In this document: in pieces, positions 11,856 to 21,773 of the stretch
How the letters are laid out: every line of letters starts with the position of its first letter
Numbering within the stretch: the stretch's first letter is position 1
NCBI GenBank assembly: GCA_001184405.1
Contig: LFMX01000050.1
Span: forward strand, 1-33,955
Length of the DNA stretch: 33,955 nucleotides
From: Candidatus Burkholderia humilis
GTDB lineage: Bacteria > Pseudomonadota > Gammaproteobacteria > Burkholderiales > Burkholderiaceae
Reading direction: 5' to 3'
The notes under the pieces: generated by a model
Told to the model about the DNA's origin: nothing
Database searches by the model: none
Seen by the model: the letters and a program-made list of their open reading frames with translations, nothing else
Translations under genes and position numbers: made by a program

Positions 11856-11892
11856 AAAAAAGGGGCTTTGAGAAAGGCAAGGCCCTTTTTTT
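11856..11892 (+). terminator. Hairpin with U-tract between rpsB and tsf
   Basis: A GGGCTTTG/CAAGGCCC stem (11863-11870 and 11878-11885, one G-U pair, 7-base loop) is extended by A6 against T7 (to 11892). It looks like an intrinsic terminator or partial attenuator 18 bases past the rpsB stop; rpsB and tsf are usually co-transcribed, so some read-through is expected. Confidence 0.75.
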
Positions 11893-11985
11893 AGTCGACA
11901 CAAAGCAGCGCGATCGTTGAAACCAATTTCTGCCGCGGGCGCTCAAAGTCGGCGGCATGTATCAAACAGACTCAAGGAGCGAATG

Positions 11986-12870
11986 ATGGCGGCAATTACC
12001 GCAAGCATGGTGGCAGAACTGCGCGCGAAGACCGATGCGCCGATGATGGAATGCAAGAAGGCGCTGACGGAAGCCGACGGCGACATGGCGCGCGCCGAAG
12101 AGCTCCTGCGCGTGAAGCTCGGCAACAAGGCGAGCAAGGCGGCATCGCGCGTGACGGCTGAAGGCATCGTCACGGCACACGTCGAAGGCGGCGTGGGCGC
12201 GCTCGTCGAACTGAACTGCGAAACCGACTTCGTCGCGAAAAACGACGACTTCCTGGCTTTCGGCAAGACGATTGCTGAACTGGTCGCGAAGAACAATCCG
12301 GCTGACGTCGCTGCATTGTCGGCGCTGCCGCTGGAAAGCTCGACGGTCGATGCAGTGCGTCTCGCGCTGGTCGGCAAGATCGGCGAAAACCTGTCGATCC
12401 GCCGTTTCGTGCGTTTCGACTCGGTTAACAAGGTTGCTGCGTACCTGCACGGCACGCGCATTGGCGTGCTGGTCGCGTTCACGGGCGCGGACGAGCAAAT
12501 CGGCAAGGACGTCGCCATGCACGTCGCTGCAATGAAGCCGGTTTCGCTGTCGTCGGACGACGTGCCGGCCGAGCTGATCGCGAAGGAACGCAGCATTGCC
12601 GAGCAGAAGGCGGCTGAGTCCGGCAAGCCGGCTGAAATCGTCGCGAAGATGGTCGACGGTTCGGTCCAGAAGTACCTGAAGGAAGTGTCGCTGCTGAACC
12701 AGCCGTTCGTAAAGAACGACAAGCAGACGATCGACCAATACCTGAAGGCGTCCAACACGTCGGTGCAGATGTTCGCGCTGTTCGTGGTCGGCGAAGGCAT
12801 CGAAAAGCGTGTGGACGACTTCGCGGCTGAAGTGGCGGCGCAACAAGTCGCGGCGGCCAAGCAAAGCTAA
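11986..12870 (+). CDS. tsf: Elongation factor Ts
   Basis: 294 residues. EF-Ts exchanges GDP for GTP on EF-Tu. The N-terminal UBA-like domain is followed by the signature [18 protein letters not shown], with [14 protein letters not shown] further on. Of two adjacent ATGs (11983 and 11986), the second is preferred because AGGAG at 11975-11979 then stands 6 bases upstream. An in-frame ATG at 11917 would add 23 basic residues with no family support. The start lies about 94 bases after the rpsB terminator-like hairpin. Confidence 0.97.
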   Translation: MAAITASMVAELRAKTDAPMMECKKALTEADGDMARAEELLRVKLGNKASKAASRVTAEGIVTAHVEGGVGALVELNCETDFVAKNDDFLAFGKTIAELVAKNNPADVAALSALPLESSTVDAVRLALVGKIGENLSIRRFVRFDSVNKVAAYLHGTRIGVLVAFTGADEQIGKDVAMHVAAMKPVSLSSDDVPAELIAKERSIAEQKAAESGKPAEIVAKMVDGSVQKYLKEVSLLNQPFVKNDKQTIDQYLKASNTSVQMFALFVVGEGIEKRVDDFAAEVAAQQVAAAKQS

Positions 12871-12955
12871 GCCGGCTTGATGACGCCTGCGCAGTCAGGC
12901 GTCGAGCAGGACCGATGTACCTCGCGGCGGGCGCGTCCCGCTGCCGACTTACACG

Positions 12956-13037
12956 CGATCCGGTTTGCACGATGCAGCGGGCGCGGCAATATAGGGTTAA
13001 CCCTGGTCTGTCGCGCCCGTCGCCCGATCCGGTTTGC
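12956..13037 (+). repeat. 13-bp direct repeats flanking the pyrH dyad
   Basis: CGATCCGGTTTGC occurs at 12956-12968 and again at 13025-13037, 69 bases apart, with the dyad between them. Both copies are exact. Confidence 0.75.
12978..13019 (+). promoter_or_regulatory. 42-bp three-part dyad upstream of pyrH
   Basis: CGGGCGCG (12978-12985), 7 bases, the palindrome AGGGTTAACCCT (12993-13004), 7 bases, then CGCGCCCG (13012-13019). The element is symmetric about its centre. It could be a protein operator or fold as RNA (8-bp stem, 7x7 internal loop, AGGG/CCCU stem with a UUAA loop). It lies 91 bases before the pyrH start. No family recognised. Confidence 0.55.
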
Positions 13038-13109
13038 TTGCAGTAAATAATGATTCACCCCTACAGTTCTACGTTGTTGCAACCCTCCTTGGCGCGATCG
13101 GAACCTCAT

Positions 13110-13823
13110 ATGCCCACAGCCTACAAACGCGTACTCCTCAAACTCTCCGGCGAAGCCCTCATGGGCGACGATGCCTTCGGCATCAATCGCGCAACAATCG
13201 AAAGGATGGTGGCGGACATCGCTGAAGTAGTGCGCCTGTGCACGCAACTGGCCGTCGTGATCGGCGGCGGCAATATCTTCCGCGGTGTCGCGGGCGGCGC
13301 GGCCGGCATGGATCGCGCAACCGCCGACTACATGGGCATGCTCGCCACGATGATGAACGCGCTCGCGCTGCAGGATGCCATGCGTCACGCGGGCATCGAA
13401 GCGCGCGTGCAGTCGGCGCTGCGCATGGACCAGGTCGTCGAGCCGTACATTCGTCCGCGCGCCATTCGCCAGCTGGAGGAAGGCCGCGTCGTGATCTTCG
13501 CGGCCGGCACCGGCAACCCGTTCTTCACGACCGACACGGCGGCCGCGCTGCGCGGTTCGGAAGTCGGCGCGGAAGTCGTTTTGAAAGCGACAAAGGTCGA
13601 TGGCGTATACTCCGCCGACCCGAAGAAAGATCCGAACGCGACGCGCTACAGCACGATCAGCTTCGACGAAGCCATCGGCAAGAATCTGCAAGTCATGGAC
13701 GCCACCGCATTCGCGTTGTGCCGCGACCAGAAACTGCCGATTCGCGTGTTCTCGATCTCGAAGCCCGGTGCGCTCAAGCGCATCGTGCAGGGCGACGACG
13801 AAGGGACGCTCGTCCACGTGTGA
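13110..13823 (+). CDS. pyrH: UMP kinase
   Basis: 237 residues, the usual length. Phosphorylates UMP to UDP with ATP; a hexamer of the amino-acid kinase fold. The N-terminal [14 protein letters not shown] loop, [11 protein letters not shown], and the ATP-binding [16 protein letters not shown] and [10 protein letters not shown] segments are present. The ATG at 13110 gives [17 protein letters not shown]; an upstream in-frame ATG at 13050 would add 20 residues unlike the family. The ribosome site is a modest GGAA at 13100-13103. Upstream lies a 239-base gap with a dyad and direct repeats. frr follows, a conserved pairing. Confidence 0.97.
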   Translation: MPTAYKRVLLKLSGEALMGDDAFGINRATIERMVADIAEVVRLCTQLAVVIGGGNIFRGVAGGAAGMDRATADYMGMLATMMNALALQDAMRHAGIEARVQSALRMDQVVEPYIRPRAIRQLEEGRVVIFAAGTGNPFFTTDTAAALRGSEVGAEVVLKATKVDGVYSADPKKDPNATRYSTISFDEAIGKNLQVMDATAFALCRDQKLPIRVFSISKPGALKRIVQGDDEGTLVHV

Positions 13824-13915
13824 ACTCTTGCGGTAACAGACGCCGCGCGACGGGCACACGGCCCCGCTCGGAATGCGCCGTGTATCGCCAGTAAAACCAG
13901 GTTTGGAGGTTCAAA

Positions 13916-14476
13916 ATGAGTGTGGCTGACATTAAAAAGGGCGTCGACCAGAAGATGCAACGGTCGATCGAAGCATTCAAGGCCGATCTCGCCAAGATTC
14001 GCACGGGCCGCGCACACACGGGTCTGCTCGACCACATCCAGGTCGATTATTACGGCTCGAACGTGCCCATCTCGCAAGTCGCGAACATGACGCTCGTCGA
14101 CGCGCGCACGATCGGCGTGCAGCCGTGGGAAAAGAAGATGGTGTCGGTCATCGAGAAGGCGATTCGTGAATCGGATCTCGGTCTGAACCCGGCCACGCAA
14201 GGCGATCTGATCCGCGTGCCGATGCCCGCGCTCACCGAAGAACGCCGCCGCGAACTGACGAAGGTCGTGAAGAGCGAAGGCGAAACGGCGAAGGTCGCCG
14301 TGCGCAATCTGCGCCGCGACGCGAACGAGCAACTGAAGAAGCTCGTGAAGGACAAGGAAATTTCGGAAGACGACGAGCGCCGCGCCAGCGAAGACGTACA
14401 GAAGCTCACGGACAAGTCCGTTGCCGAAATCGACAAGCTGGTGACAACCAAAGAAGCCGAAATCATGACGGTGTGA
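13916..14476 (+). CDS. frr: Ribosome recycling factor
   Basis: 186 residues. RRF, with EF-G, splits the ribosome after termination. Shows the three-helix bundle pattern with [56 protein letters not shown] and the Lys-rich C-terminal helix [23 protein letters not shown] at 13901-13907 is a strong ribosome site with good spacing. It follows pyrH by 92 bases and precedes uppS by 84, and the three are likely co-transcribed. Confidence 0.98.
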   Translation: MSVADIKKGVDQKMQRSIEAFKADLAKIRTGRAHTGLLDHIQVDYYGSNVPISQVANMTLVDARTIGVQPWEKKMVSVIEKAIRESDLGLNPATQGDLIRVPMPALTEERRRELTKVVKSEGETAKVAVRNLRRDANEQLKKLVKDKEISEDDERRASEDVQKLTDKSVAEIDKLVTTKEAEIMTV

Positions 14477-14560
14477 GGCCGTAGAGACGGTCCTGTCGGC
14501 CTCGAACGTTTAGATTCGGGGGCTGACCTTCACTCCTTCAGCTTTCAAGATTCAGCGGCC

Positions 14561-15343
14561 ATGACCTATACCAGTTCTACCGTTACCGTGCCCGATCTCG
14601 CAGCAGTGCCGCGTCACGTCGCGATCATCATGGACGGCAACGGCCGTTGGGCGACCGAGCGGCGTCTGCCGCGCGTCGCCGGTCATACGCGTGGCGTCGA
14701 TGCGGTCCGCTCGACCGTCGAAAGCTGCGCACAGCGCGGCGTCGAATTCGTCACGCTTTTCGCGTTCAGTTCCGAGAACTGGCGCCGTCCGACCGACGAA
14801 GTGTCCTTCCTGATGCGCCTGTTCGTGACCGCGCTCGAGCGCGAGATCGGCAAGCTGCACGCCAACGGCATTCGCCTGCGCGTCGTCGGCGACATCGCCA
14901 TGTTCGACGACCGCATTCGCGCGCTGATCCAGCGCGCCGAAACCAAAACCGCACGCAACACGCGCCTCACGCTGACCATCGCCGCCAATTATGGCGGGCG
15001 CTGGGACATCATGCAGGCGACGAAAAAACTCATCGCGCAGTCGCTGGAAACGGGCGTGCCGGCGCGGGTGGACGACGAATTGTTCGCCGAGCATCTGGCG
15101 ATGGCGTACGCGCCGGAGCCGGATCTGTTCATCCGCACGGGCGGCGAGCAGCGCATCAGCAACTTTTTGCTGTGGCAGCTTGCGTATACCGAGTTCCATT
15201 TCACCGACATCTACTGGCCCGATTTCGACGCCAACGCGCTCGATCGCGCGATCGCATCGTACGGCAGCCGTGAGCGCCGTTTCGGGCGCACCAGCGCGCA
15301 ACTCGCATCCCAATCGCAGAAGGCCGACACCCTTTCATGCTAA
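14561..15343 (+). CDS. uppS: Undecaprenyl diphosphate synthase (isoprenyl transferase)
   Basis: 260 residues. Adds isopentenyl units in cis to farnesyl diphosphate to make the lipid carrier for peptidoglycan and O-antigen. Signature segments: [13 protein letters not shown] with catalytic Asp25, [21 protein letters not shown], and the C-terminal [20 protein letters not shown]. No strong ribosome site before the ATG. The stop overlaps the cdsA start by 7 bases (15337-15343), so the two are probably translationally coupled. Confidence 0.97.
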   Translation: MTYTSSTVTVPDLAAVPRHVAIIMDGNGRWATERRLPRVAGHTRGVDAVRSTVESCAQRGVEFVTLFAFSSENWRRPTDEVSFLMRLFVTALEREIGKLHANGIRLRVVGDIAMFDDRIRALIQRAETKTARNTRLTLTIAANYGGRWDIMQATKKLIAQSLETGVPARVDDELFAEHLAMAYAPEPDLFIRTGGEQRISNFLLWQLAYTEFHFTDIYWPDFDANALDRAIASYGSRERRFGRTSAQLASQSQKADTLSC

Positions 15344-16149
15344 GAACCCGTGTCATCACGGCAATCGTCCTGCTTGCTGTACTGGTGCCGATCACGCCGT
15401 TTGCGCCGATCGGCGCGTTCGGGGCGCTGATCGGTTTCGTCGTGGTGTTCGCCGCCTGGGAGTGGGGGCGGCTGCTCAAGCTGAACGGGGCGGGGCCGGT
15501 AGCTTACGCGCTCGTCACGGGGCTCGTGCTGATTTTCAGCACGTTTCTAGGTATCAAATCGACGCCGCTGTATCAAATGGCGGCGATTTTCTGGGTGCTC
15601 GCCGGTCCCTACGCCTTGCTGCGCAAGCCCGTACTGGCCGCGCACACGTGGCGCGCGTTCCTGCTTTTCGCGGGAATCGTCGTGTTTCTGGCCTGCTGGC
15701 ACGCGGTCGTGGATGCCCGCACGCGCGGCGTCGCGTTCGTGCTATCGCTTCTTCTAGTAGTCTGGCTGGCTGATATAGGCGCATACTTCGCCGGAAAAGC
15801 GCTGGGCCGCCACAAGCTGGCGCCGGCGATCAGCCCGGGCAAGACCTGGGAAGGCGCCATCGGCGGATGGCTCGCCGTCATCGTGATCGGCGGAATCGCC
15901 GCCGCCACCGGCTTTTATGTGCCGACTTTATTTACGGTGTTCATCGAACATCTGGGATGGGATCGCGCATTCGTCGCGCTGTCCGTGCTGGTCGCGTTCA
16001 GCGTGGTCGGCGACCTGTTCGAGTCGCTCCTGAAGCGTCAGGCGGGCGTCAAGGATTCGAGCGGCTTGCTGCCGGGTCACGGCGGCGTGCTCGACCGTAT
16101 CGACGCCTTGTTGCCTGTATTGCCGATCGCATTGCTGATGCTCGGCTGA
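15337..16149 (+). CDS. cdsA: Phosphatidate cytidylyltransferase
   Basis: 270 residues, an integral membrane enzyme making CDP-diacylglycerol from phosphatidate and CTP, the branch point for phospholipids. At least six hydrophobic segments are visible. The C-terminal CDS signature is intact: [20 protein letters not shown] followed by GVLDRIDAL, containing the K-D and HGG...DR residues. The ATG overlaps the end of uppS. dxr follows after 18 bases. Confidence 0.96.
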   Translation: MLRTRVITAIVLLAVLVPITPFAPIGAFGALIGFVVVFAAWEWGRLLKLNGAGPVAYALVTGLVLIFSTFLGIKSTPLYQMAAIFWVLAGPYALLRKPVLAAHTWRAFLLFAGIVVFLACWHAVVDARTRGVAFVLSLLLVVWLADIGAYFAGKALGRHKLAPAISPGKTWEGAIGGWLAVIVIGGIAAATGFYVPTLFTVFIEHLGWDRAFVALSVLVAFSVVGDLFESLLKRQAGVKDSSGLLPGHGGVLDRIDALLPVLPIALLMLG

Positions 16150-16167
16150 TCGGCTAGAGAAGAATTT

Positions 16168-17370
16168 ATGCAAAAACGTCTCACATTGCTCGGTTCCACG
16201 GGCTCGATCGGCGATAGCACGCTCGATGTCGTGGCGCGGCATCCGGACCGCTTCTCGGTCTATGCGCTCACCGCGCATCGCAACGGCGACAAACTCGTCA
16301 CGCAATGCTTGCGCTTTCAGCCCGAAGTGGCCGTCGTCGGTGACGCGCAAACGGCCGCGAAAGTCGCGACGGCGCTGAAAACCGAAGGCTGCAAGACCGA
16401 AGTGACGCACGGGCCGGATGCGCTCGTCGAGGTCGCGCGCGCATCGCAGTGCGATACGGTCGTCGCGGCCATCGTCGGCGCGGCGGGTCTGGCGTCCACG
16501 CTCGCCGCCGCACGCGCCGGCAAGCGCATCCTGCTCGCGAACAAGGAAGCGCTGGTCATGTCCGGCCAGATCTTCATGGATGCGGTGCGCGACAACGGCG
16601 CCATCCTTTTGCCGGTCGATAGCGAACACAACGCGGTGTTCCAGTGCTTGCCGCCTTGCGCGGACAAGGAAGCGAAGCTGCACGGCGGCGTGTCGAAGAT
16701 CATCCTGACCGCGTCGGGCGGACCGTTTCGCACGCGCGAGCCGTCCACGCTCGTCGATGTCACGCCCGAGCAGGCCGTCAAGCACCCGAACTGGGTGATG
16801 GGCCGCAAGATTTCCGTCGATTCCGCCACGATTATAAACAAGGGCCTCGAAGTCATCGAGGCGCACTGGCTCTTCAATTTGCCGGGCAAGCAGATCGAAG
16901 TGCTGATTCATCCGCAAAGCGTGATTCACTCGATGGTCTCGTACGCCGATGGTTCGGTGCTCGCGCAACTGGGCAATCCCGACATGCGCACGCCGATCGC
17001 GCACGCACTGGCGTTTCCGGATCGTGTGGATTCGGGCGTCGCGCAGCTCGATCTCGCGCAGATCGCCACGCTCACGTTCGAAAAGCCCGATTTCGCGCGT
17101 TTCCCTTGCCTCGCGCTCGCCATTCAGGCGATGGAAGCGGGCGGCATCGCGAGCGCGGCGCTGAACGCGGCAAACGAGATCGCCGTGGAAGCGTTCCTCG
17201 ACCGCCGCATCGGCTTCATGGCGATCGGCGAGGTCGTGGAACGCGTGCTGAACGCGCTGCCGAACACGAGCGCCGCCAAGCTGGACGATGTGCTCGCCGC
17301 GGATTCGGCGGCTCGCCGTTTCGCGTCCGACTTCGTCACCGAGCTCACTGCGGCCCCCATCGCCCATTGA
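16168..17370 (+). CDS. dxr: 1-deoxy-D-xylulose 5-phosphate reductoisomerase
   Basis: 400 residues. Second step of the MEP isoprenoid pathway, converting DXP to MEP with NADPH, upstream of UppS substrate supply. The NADPH loop LLGSTGSIG is near residues 7-15. Also seen: [25 protein letters not shown] with metal ligands, a catalytic loop including [17 protein letters not shown], and [10 protein letters not shown]. The start has GAGAAG at 16156-16161 with 6-base spacing. It ends 7 bases before the rseP start, so co-translation is likely. Confidence 0.97.
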   Translation: MQKRLTLLGSTGSIGDSTLDVVARHPDRFSVYALTAHRNGDKLVTQCLRFQPEVAVVGDAQTAAKVATALKTEGCKTEVTHGPDALVEVARASQCDTVVAAIVGAAGLASTLAAARAGKRILLANKEALVMSGQIFMDAVRDNGAILLPVDSEHNAVFQCLPPCADKEAKLHGGVSKIILTASGGPFRTREPSTLVDVTPEQAVKHPNWVMGRKISVDSATIINKGLEVIEAHWLFNLPGKQIEVLIHPQSVIHSMVSYADGSVLAQLGNPDMRTPIAHALAFPDRVDSGVAQLDLAQIATLTFEKPDFARFPCLALAIQAMEAGGIASAALNAANEIAVEAFLDRRIGFMAIGEVVERVLNALPNTSAAKLDDVLAADSAARRFASDFVTELTAAPIAH

Positions 17371-17377
17371 GGCCGTC

Positions 17378-18745
17378 ATGAACTTCCTGACCGAAATAGT
17401 CGCCTTCGTCGTTGCGATAGGCGTGCTCGTCGTCCACGAATTCGGTCATTACAGCGTCGCGCGAATGTGCGGCGTGAAAGTGCTGCGTTTTTCGGTGGGC
17501 TTCGGCAAACCGCTCGTGCGCTGGGTCAGCAAGAAGACCGGCGTCGAGTGGACGATCGCCGCGCTGCCGCTCGGCGGCTACGTGAAGATGCTGGACGAGC
17601 GCGAATCCGAAGACAGCATTCCGTCCGATGACTTGCCGCGCGCGTTCAACCGCCAGCCGGTGTGGAAGCGGATCGCGATCGTCGCGGCCGGGCCGGTCGC
17701 CAACTTCCTGCTGGCGATCGCGCTCTTTTCCGCGGTCTTCGCGGGCGGCGTGACCGAGCCGACGGCCATCGTTTCCGCGCCCGCGCCCAACACGTCGGCG
17801 GCGCGCGCGGGCTTCGAAGGCGGCGAGACCATCGTGTCGATGCGCGATGCATCTGGTGGCGAAACGCAGCCGATTCGCTCGTGGTCCGATCTGCGCTGGA
17901 AACTGCTCGATGCCTCGTTCGATCATCGGCGCATCGTGCTGACGGCGAAGACGCATGAAGGCACGTTCGACTTTCCGGTGAACGTCGACAACATCACCGA
18001 CGCGGACGCCGACCAGGATTTCATGGACAAGCTTGGTTTCACGTCGGGCGGCGGCACGCTGTCGGTCGCGGGCGTCGAGCCGGGCAACGCCGCGCAAAAG
18101 GGCGGTCTGGCGGCCGGCGACAAGCTGCGCGCCATCGATGGCCGTCCTATCGACAACGCGATGGCCTTCATCGACTATGTGAAATCGCACGGCGGCAAAC
18201 CGGTGACGCTGACCGTGCAGCGCGCGGGCAAGGACGATTCCGTGCGGATCGTGCCCGACCTGAAGCGTGATGCATCGACGGGACAGGATGTCGGACGGAT
18301 CGGCGCCGCGCTCGCGAATCAGTTACCGAGCGTCGATGTGTGCTACGGTCCGGTCGAAAGCCTGCGCCTGGGCGTGAACCGCACGTGGGACATCAGCCTG
18401 TATTCGCTGCGCATGTTCGGCCGGATGATCGTCGGCGAGGCGTCGCTCAAGAATCTGTCGGGGCCGGTGACCATCGCGGATTACGCGGGCAAGAGCGCGC
18501 GTCTGGGCATGGCAGCGTTCGTCTCGTTCCTCGCGCTCGTCAGCACCAGCCTCGGCGTGTTGAACTTGTTACCGATTCCTGTATTGGACGGTGGGCATCT
18601 GTTATATTATTTGGTTGAGGCCGTAACCGGCAAAGCGGTTTCTGATCGCTGGCAGTTGGTTCTGCAACGGGCGGGTCTGGTCTGCATCGTCGCATTGTCG
18701 ATGATCGCCCTGTTCAACGACCTCGCTCGTCTGATTCGTTTTTGA
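17378..18745 (+). CDS. rseP: RseP-type site-2 zinc metalloprotease
   Basis: 455 residues. An inner-membrane intramembrane protease that cleaves anti-sigma factor RseA in the envelope stress response. HEFGH (His20, Glu21, His24) lies in the first membrane helix and the LDGGH motif (zinc ligand Asp404) in a late helix (NLLPIPVLDGGHLLYYLVEA). Two PDZ-like regions lie between: one after about residue 120, degenerate, and one at about 225-310 (VAGVEPGNAAQKGGLAAGD). The ATG at 17378 is chosen because HEFGH must sit within the first helix; the frame is open further upstream into dxr. Position before bamA is conserved in Gram-negatives. Confidence 0.96.
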   Translation: MNFLTEIVAFVVAIGVLVVHEFGHYSVARMCGVKVLRFSVGFGKPLVRWVSKKTGVEWTIAALPLGGYVKMLDERESEDSIPSDDLPRAFNRQPVWKRIAIVAAGPVANFLLAIALFSAVFAGGVTEPTAIVSAPAPNTSAARAGFEGGETIVSMRDASGGETQPIRSWSDLRWKLLDASFDHRRIVLTAKTHEGTFDFPVNVDNITDADADQDFMDKLGFTSGGGTLSVAGVEPGNAAQKGGLAAGDKLRAIDGRPIDNAMAFIDYVKSHGGKPVTLTVQRAGKDDSVRIVPDLKRDASTGQDVGRIGAALANQLPSVDVCYGPVESLRLGVNRTWDISLYSLRMFGRMIVGEASLKNLSGPVTIADYAGKSARLGMAAFVSFLALVSTSLGVLNLLPIPVLDGGHLLYYLVEAVTGKAVSDRWQLVLQRAGLVCIVALSMIALFNDLARLIRF

Positions 18746-18823
18746 TCCACTTTCCACAATTTCTGGCGTCGTATTCCGAACGACCGCCGGAACGAATGCA
18801 GCTTTAAATACTGGGGAAGCACG

Positions 18824-21136
18824 TTGTTCAAACCTCATCGCTTTGTTCCTAAGACGGCTGTGGCCGCGGCGCTCGCCGCTACGGGTATGGCGGCACACGC
18901 TACCACGCCGTTCGTCGTGCAAGATATCCGGATCGAAGGTCTTCAACGCATCGAACCGGGCTCCGTGTTCGCTTATCTGCCGATCAAGCAAGGCGACACG
19001 TTCACCGACGACAAGGCCTCCGAAGCGATTCGCGCGCTCTACGCGACAGGCTTCTTCAACGACGTGCAGGTCGCCACCGAAGGCAACGTGGTGGTCGTGC
19101 AGGTGCAGGAACGTCCGGCCATTTCGACCATCGATTTCGCGGGTCTGCACGAGTTCGACAAGGACACCATCACCAAGGCGCTGCGCTCGGTCGGTCTCTC
19201 GCAAGGCCGTTCATACGACAAGGCGCTCTTGGACAAGGCGGAGCAAGAGCTCAAGCGCCAGTACCTCACGCGAGGCTACTATGCTGCCGAAGTCACCACT
19301 ACGGTAACGCCGGTGGACCGCAACCGCATCGCGATTCTCTTCACCGTGGCCGAAGGCCCGAGCGCGAAGATTCGCCAGATCAACTTCGTCGGCAACAAGG
19401 CATTCAGCTTGGGCACGCTGCTCGGCGAAATGCAGTTGTCCACGCCGAACTGGTTCTCGTGGTACACGAAGAGCGATCTCTATTCGAAGGAAAAGCTCAC
19501 GGGCGACCTCGAGAACGTGCGCTCGTACTATCTGAATCACGGCTATCTCGAGTTCAGTATCGACTCCACGCAGGTGTCGATTTCGCCGGACAAGAAGGAC
19601 ATGTACCTGACGGTCGCCCTCCACGAAGGCGAGCCGTACAAGGTCAGCAGCGTGAAGCTGGCGGGCAATCTGCTCGATCGCGAAGCGGAATTGCAGAAGC
19701 TCATCACGGTCAAGCAGGGGCAGTTGTTCTCGGTGGAGAAGCTGCAGGCCACGACCAAGGCCATCGTCGACAAGCTCGGTGAATATGGCTACGCGTTCGC
19801 GCAGGTCAATGCGCAGCCGGAAATCGATCAGGTTCATCACACGGTCGCATTGACGCTGCAGGTCGAACCGAGCCGCCGCGTGTATGTGCGCCGCGTGAAT
19901 ATCGTCGGCAATACGCGTACGCGTGACGAAGTCGTGCGTCGCGAAATGCGTCAGCTCGAAAGCTCGTGGTTCGATTCGAACCGCCTCGTGCTGTCGAAGG
20001 ACCGCATCAATCGTCTGGGCTATTTCACGGACGTGGACGTGACCACGGTGCCGGTCGAAGGCACCAACGACCAGGTCGATGTCGATGTGAAGGTCGCCGA
20101 AAAGCCGACCGGCGCCATTACGCTCGGCGCGGGCTTCTCGTCGACGGACAAGGTGGTACTGTCGGCGGGTGTGTCGCAGGACAACGTGTTCGGGTCGGGC
20201 ACGTCGCTGTCGGTGAACGTGAACACCGCGAAGACGTACCGCACGCTGACGGTCACGCAGGTCGATCCGTACTTCACGATCGACGGCATCAAGCGGATTA
20301 CCGATGCGTATTACCGCACGTATCAGCCGCTGTATTACTCGACGGATTCGAGCTTCAAGATCGTCACAATGGGCGCGGACACCAAGTTCGGTATTCCGTT
20401 CTCGGAGCAGGATACGGTGTACTTCGGCGTGGGCGCCGAGCAGAACACGATGGACGTCGATTCCGCGACGCCGCAGGCCTACAAGAACTACGTCGCCGAG
20501 TTCGGGCGCGTGGTGAACAACTTCCCGCTGACGGTCGGCTGGTCACGCGACAATCGCGACAGCGCGCTGGTGCCGAGCCGTGGCTACTACATGCAGTCGA
20601 ACGCGGAATACGGCACGCCGCTCGGCGGCACGACGTACGCGAAGTTCGACGCGCAGTTCCAGTATTACTACTCGTTCGCGCGCGGCTTCGTGCTGGGCTT
20701 CAACCTGCAAGGCGGCTACGGCAAGGGCCTCGACGGCCAGACGTACCCGATCTTCAAGAACTACTACGCGGGCGGTATCGGTTCGGTGCGCGGCTACTCG
20801 CCGAGCTCGCTCGGTCCGCGCGATGCGACCACCGGCGATCCGATCGGCGGTTCGCGCATGGCCGTGGGTAATATCGAGTTGACGTTCCCGCTGCCGGGCA
20901 CGGGTTACGACCGCACGCTGCGTGTCTTCACCTTCCTCGACGCCGGTAACGTCTGGGGCGATCCGGGTCAGGGCGGCACGAGCAGCGGCGCGAACGGTCT
21001 GCGCTACGGTTATGGTCTGGGTCTTGCCTGGATCTCGCCGATCGGCCCGCTCAAGCTCTCGCTCGGCTTCCCGCTGCAGAAGCACGAAGGCGATCAGTAT
21101 CAGAAGTTCCAGTTCCAGATCGGTACGGCGTTCTAA
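18824..21136 (+). CDS. bamA: Outer membrane protein assembly factor BamA
   Basis: 770 residues. The essential barrel of the BAM complex, inserting beta-barrel proteins into the outer membrane. A signal peptide of about 26 residues ends at AAHA before TTPFVVQDIRIEGLQ. Five POTRA repeats follow (about 30-425), then the 16-strand Omp85 barrel (about 450-770) with GGIGSVRGYSPSSLGPRD carrying the conserved RGY loop, ending in a terminal Phe. The start is TTG at 18824, supported by GGGGAAG at 18813-18819 and by agreement of the residues after it with remembered Burkholderia BamA. It follows rseP by 78 bases and precedes skp. Confidence 0.97.
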   Translation: MFKPHRFVPKTAVAAALAATGMAAHATTPFVVQDIRIEGLQRIEPGSVFAYLPIKQGDTFTDDKASEAIRALYATGFFNDVQVATEGNVVVVQVQERPAISTIDFAGLHEFDKDTITKALRSVGLSQGRSYDKALLDKAEQELKRQYLTRGYYAAEVTTTVTPVDRNRIAILFTVAEGPSAKIRQINFVGNKAFSLGTLLGEMQLSTPNWFSWYTKSDLYSKEKLTGDLENVRSYYLNHGYLEFSIDSTQVSISPDKKDMYLTVALHEGEPYKVSSVKLAGNLLDREAELQKLITVKQGQLFSVEKLQATTKAIVDKLGEYGYAFAQVNAQPEIDQVHHTVALTLQVEPSRRVYVRRVNIVGNTRTRDEVVRREMRQLESSWFDSNRLVLSKDRINRLGYFTDVDVTTVPVEGTNDQVDVDVKVAEKPTGAITLGAGFSSTDKVVLSAGVSQDNVFGSGTSLSVNVNTAKTYRTLTVTQVDPYFTIDGIKRITDAYYRTYQPLYYSTDSSFKIVTMGADTKFGIPFSEQDTVYFGVGAEQNTMDVDSATPQAYKNYVAEFGRVVNNFPLTVGWSRDNRDSALVPSRGYYMQSNAEYGTPLGGTTYAKFDAQFQYYYSFARGFVLGFNLQGGYGKGLDGQTYPIFKNYYAGGIGSVRGYSPSSLGPRDATTGDPIGGSRMAVGNIELTFPLPGTGYDRTLRVFTFLDAGNVWGDPGQGGTSSGANGLRYGYGLGLAWISPIGPLKLSLGFPLQKHEGDQYQKFQFQIGTAF

Positions 21137-21186
21137 GGCCGGATCGACTGCGAACTCGGATTCGTCGACGTAACGCGAGGAACACT

Positions 21187-21753
21187 TTGCGAACCGGTAA
21201 GCTTTCGAAACATGTGGCGCTGGCGCTGGCGCTGGCGTTGTCGATGGTTCTCGGACTAGGGACGGCCGCGAGCGCTCAGGAAGCGCGTATCGCGGCGGTC
21301 AATTCGGACCGCATCCTGCGTGAATCGGCGGCAGCGAAGGCTGCGCAGTCGAAGCTCGAGCAGGAATTTTCCAAGCGCGACAAGGCGCTGCAGGACATGG
21401 CGCAGCGGCTCAAATCGCTGTCGGACAATGTCGACAAGAACGGCGCAAGCATGTCGCCAGCGGACCGCGCCGCGCGTCAACGTGATCTGGCGCAACTCGA
21501 CGTCGACTTTCAGCGCAAGCAGCGCGAATTCCGCGAAGACCTGAACCAGCGTCGCAACGAGGAACTCGCGGCGGTGCTGGAGCGCGCGAACAAGGTGATC
21601 AAGCAGATCGCCGAGCAGCAGCACTATGACCTGATCGTGCAGGAAGCGGTGTACGTGAGTCCGCGCATCGACATCACGGATCAGGTGTTGAAGGCGCTGG
21701 CGGCGTCGCAGGGCAGCCTGTCGGGCGGTGCGAGCGGCCCGAGTTCGAACTGA
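21187..21753 (+). CDS. skp: Periplasmic chaperone Skp/OmpH
   Basis: 188 residues. Holds unfolded outer-membrane proteins in the periplasm for delivery to BamA. The signal peptide (about 1-30, ending TAASAQEA) is followed by the OmpH region: [18 protein letters not shown], a long charged helical pair (about 50-150), and [18 protein letters not shown] near the end. The start is TTG at 21187 with GAGGAA at 21177-21182; the signal peptide needs this start. Lies between bamA and lpxD, the conserved order. Confidence 0.95.
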   Translation: MRTGKLSKHVALALALALSMVLGLGTAASAQEARIAAVNSDRILRESAAAKAAQSKLEQEFSKRDKALQDMAQRLKSLSDNVDKNGASMSPADRAARQRDLAQLDVDFQRKQREFREDLNQRRNEELAAVLERANKVIKQIAEQQHYDLIVQEAVYVSPRIDITDQVLKALAASQGSLSGGASGPSSN

Positions 21754-21773
21754 ACGAGGAGTGGGCTACACGC

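Noticed and set aside
12001..12090. EF-Ts signature reads [12 protein letters not shown] instead of TGAGMMDCKKAL
   Set aside because: I recall this variant as normal in betaproteobacterial EF-Ts, so it is not unusual here.
18746..18823. Envelope-stress sigma-E type promoter before bamA (GGAACG near 18790)
   Set aside because: No matching TCTGA-like -10 at 16-17 bases; rseP and bamA may simply be co-transcribed.
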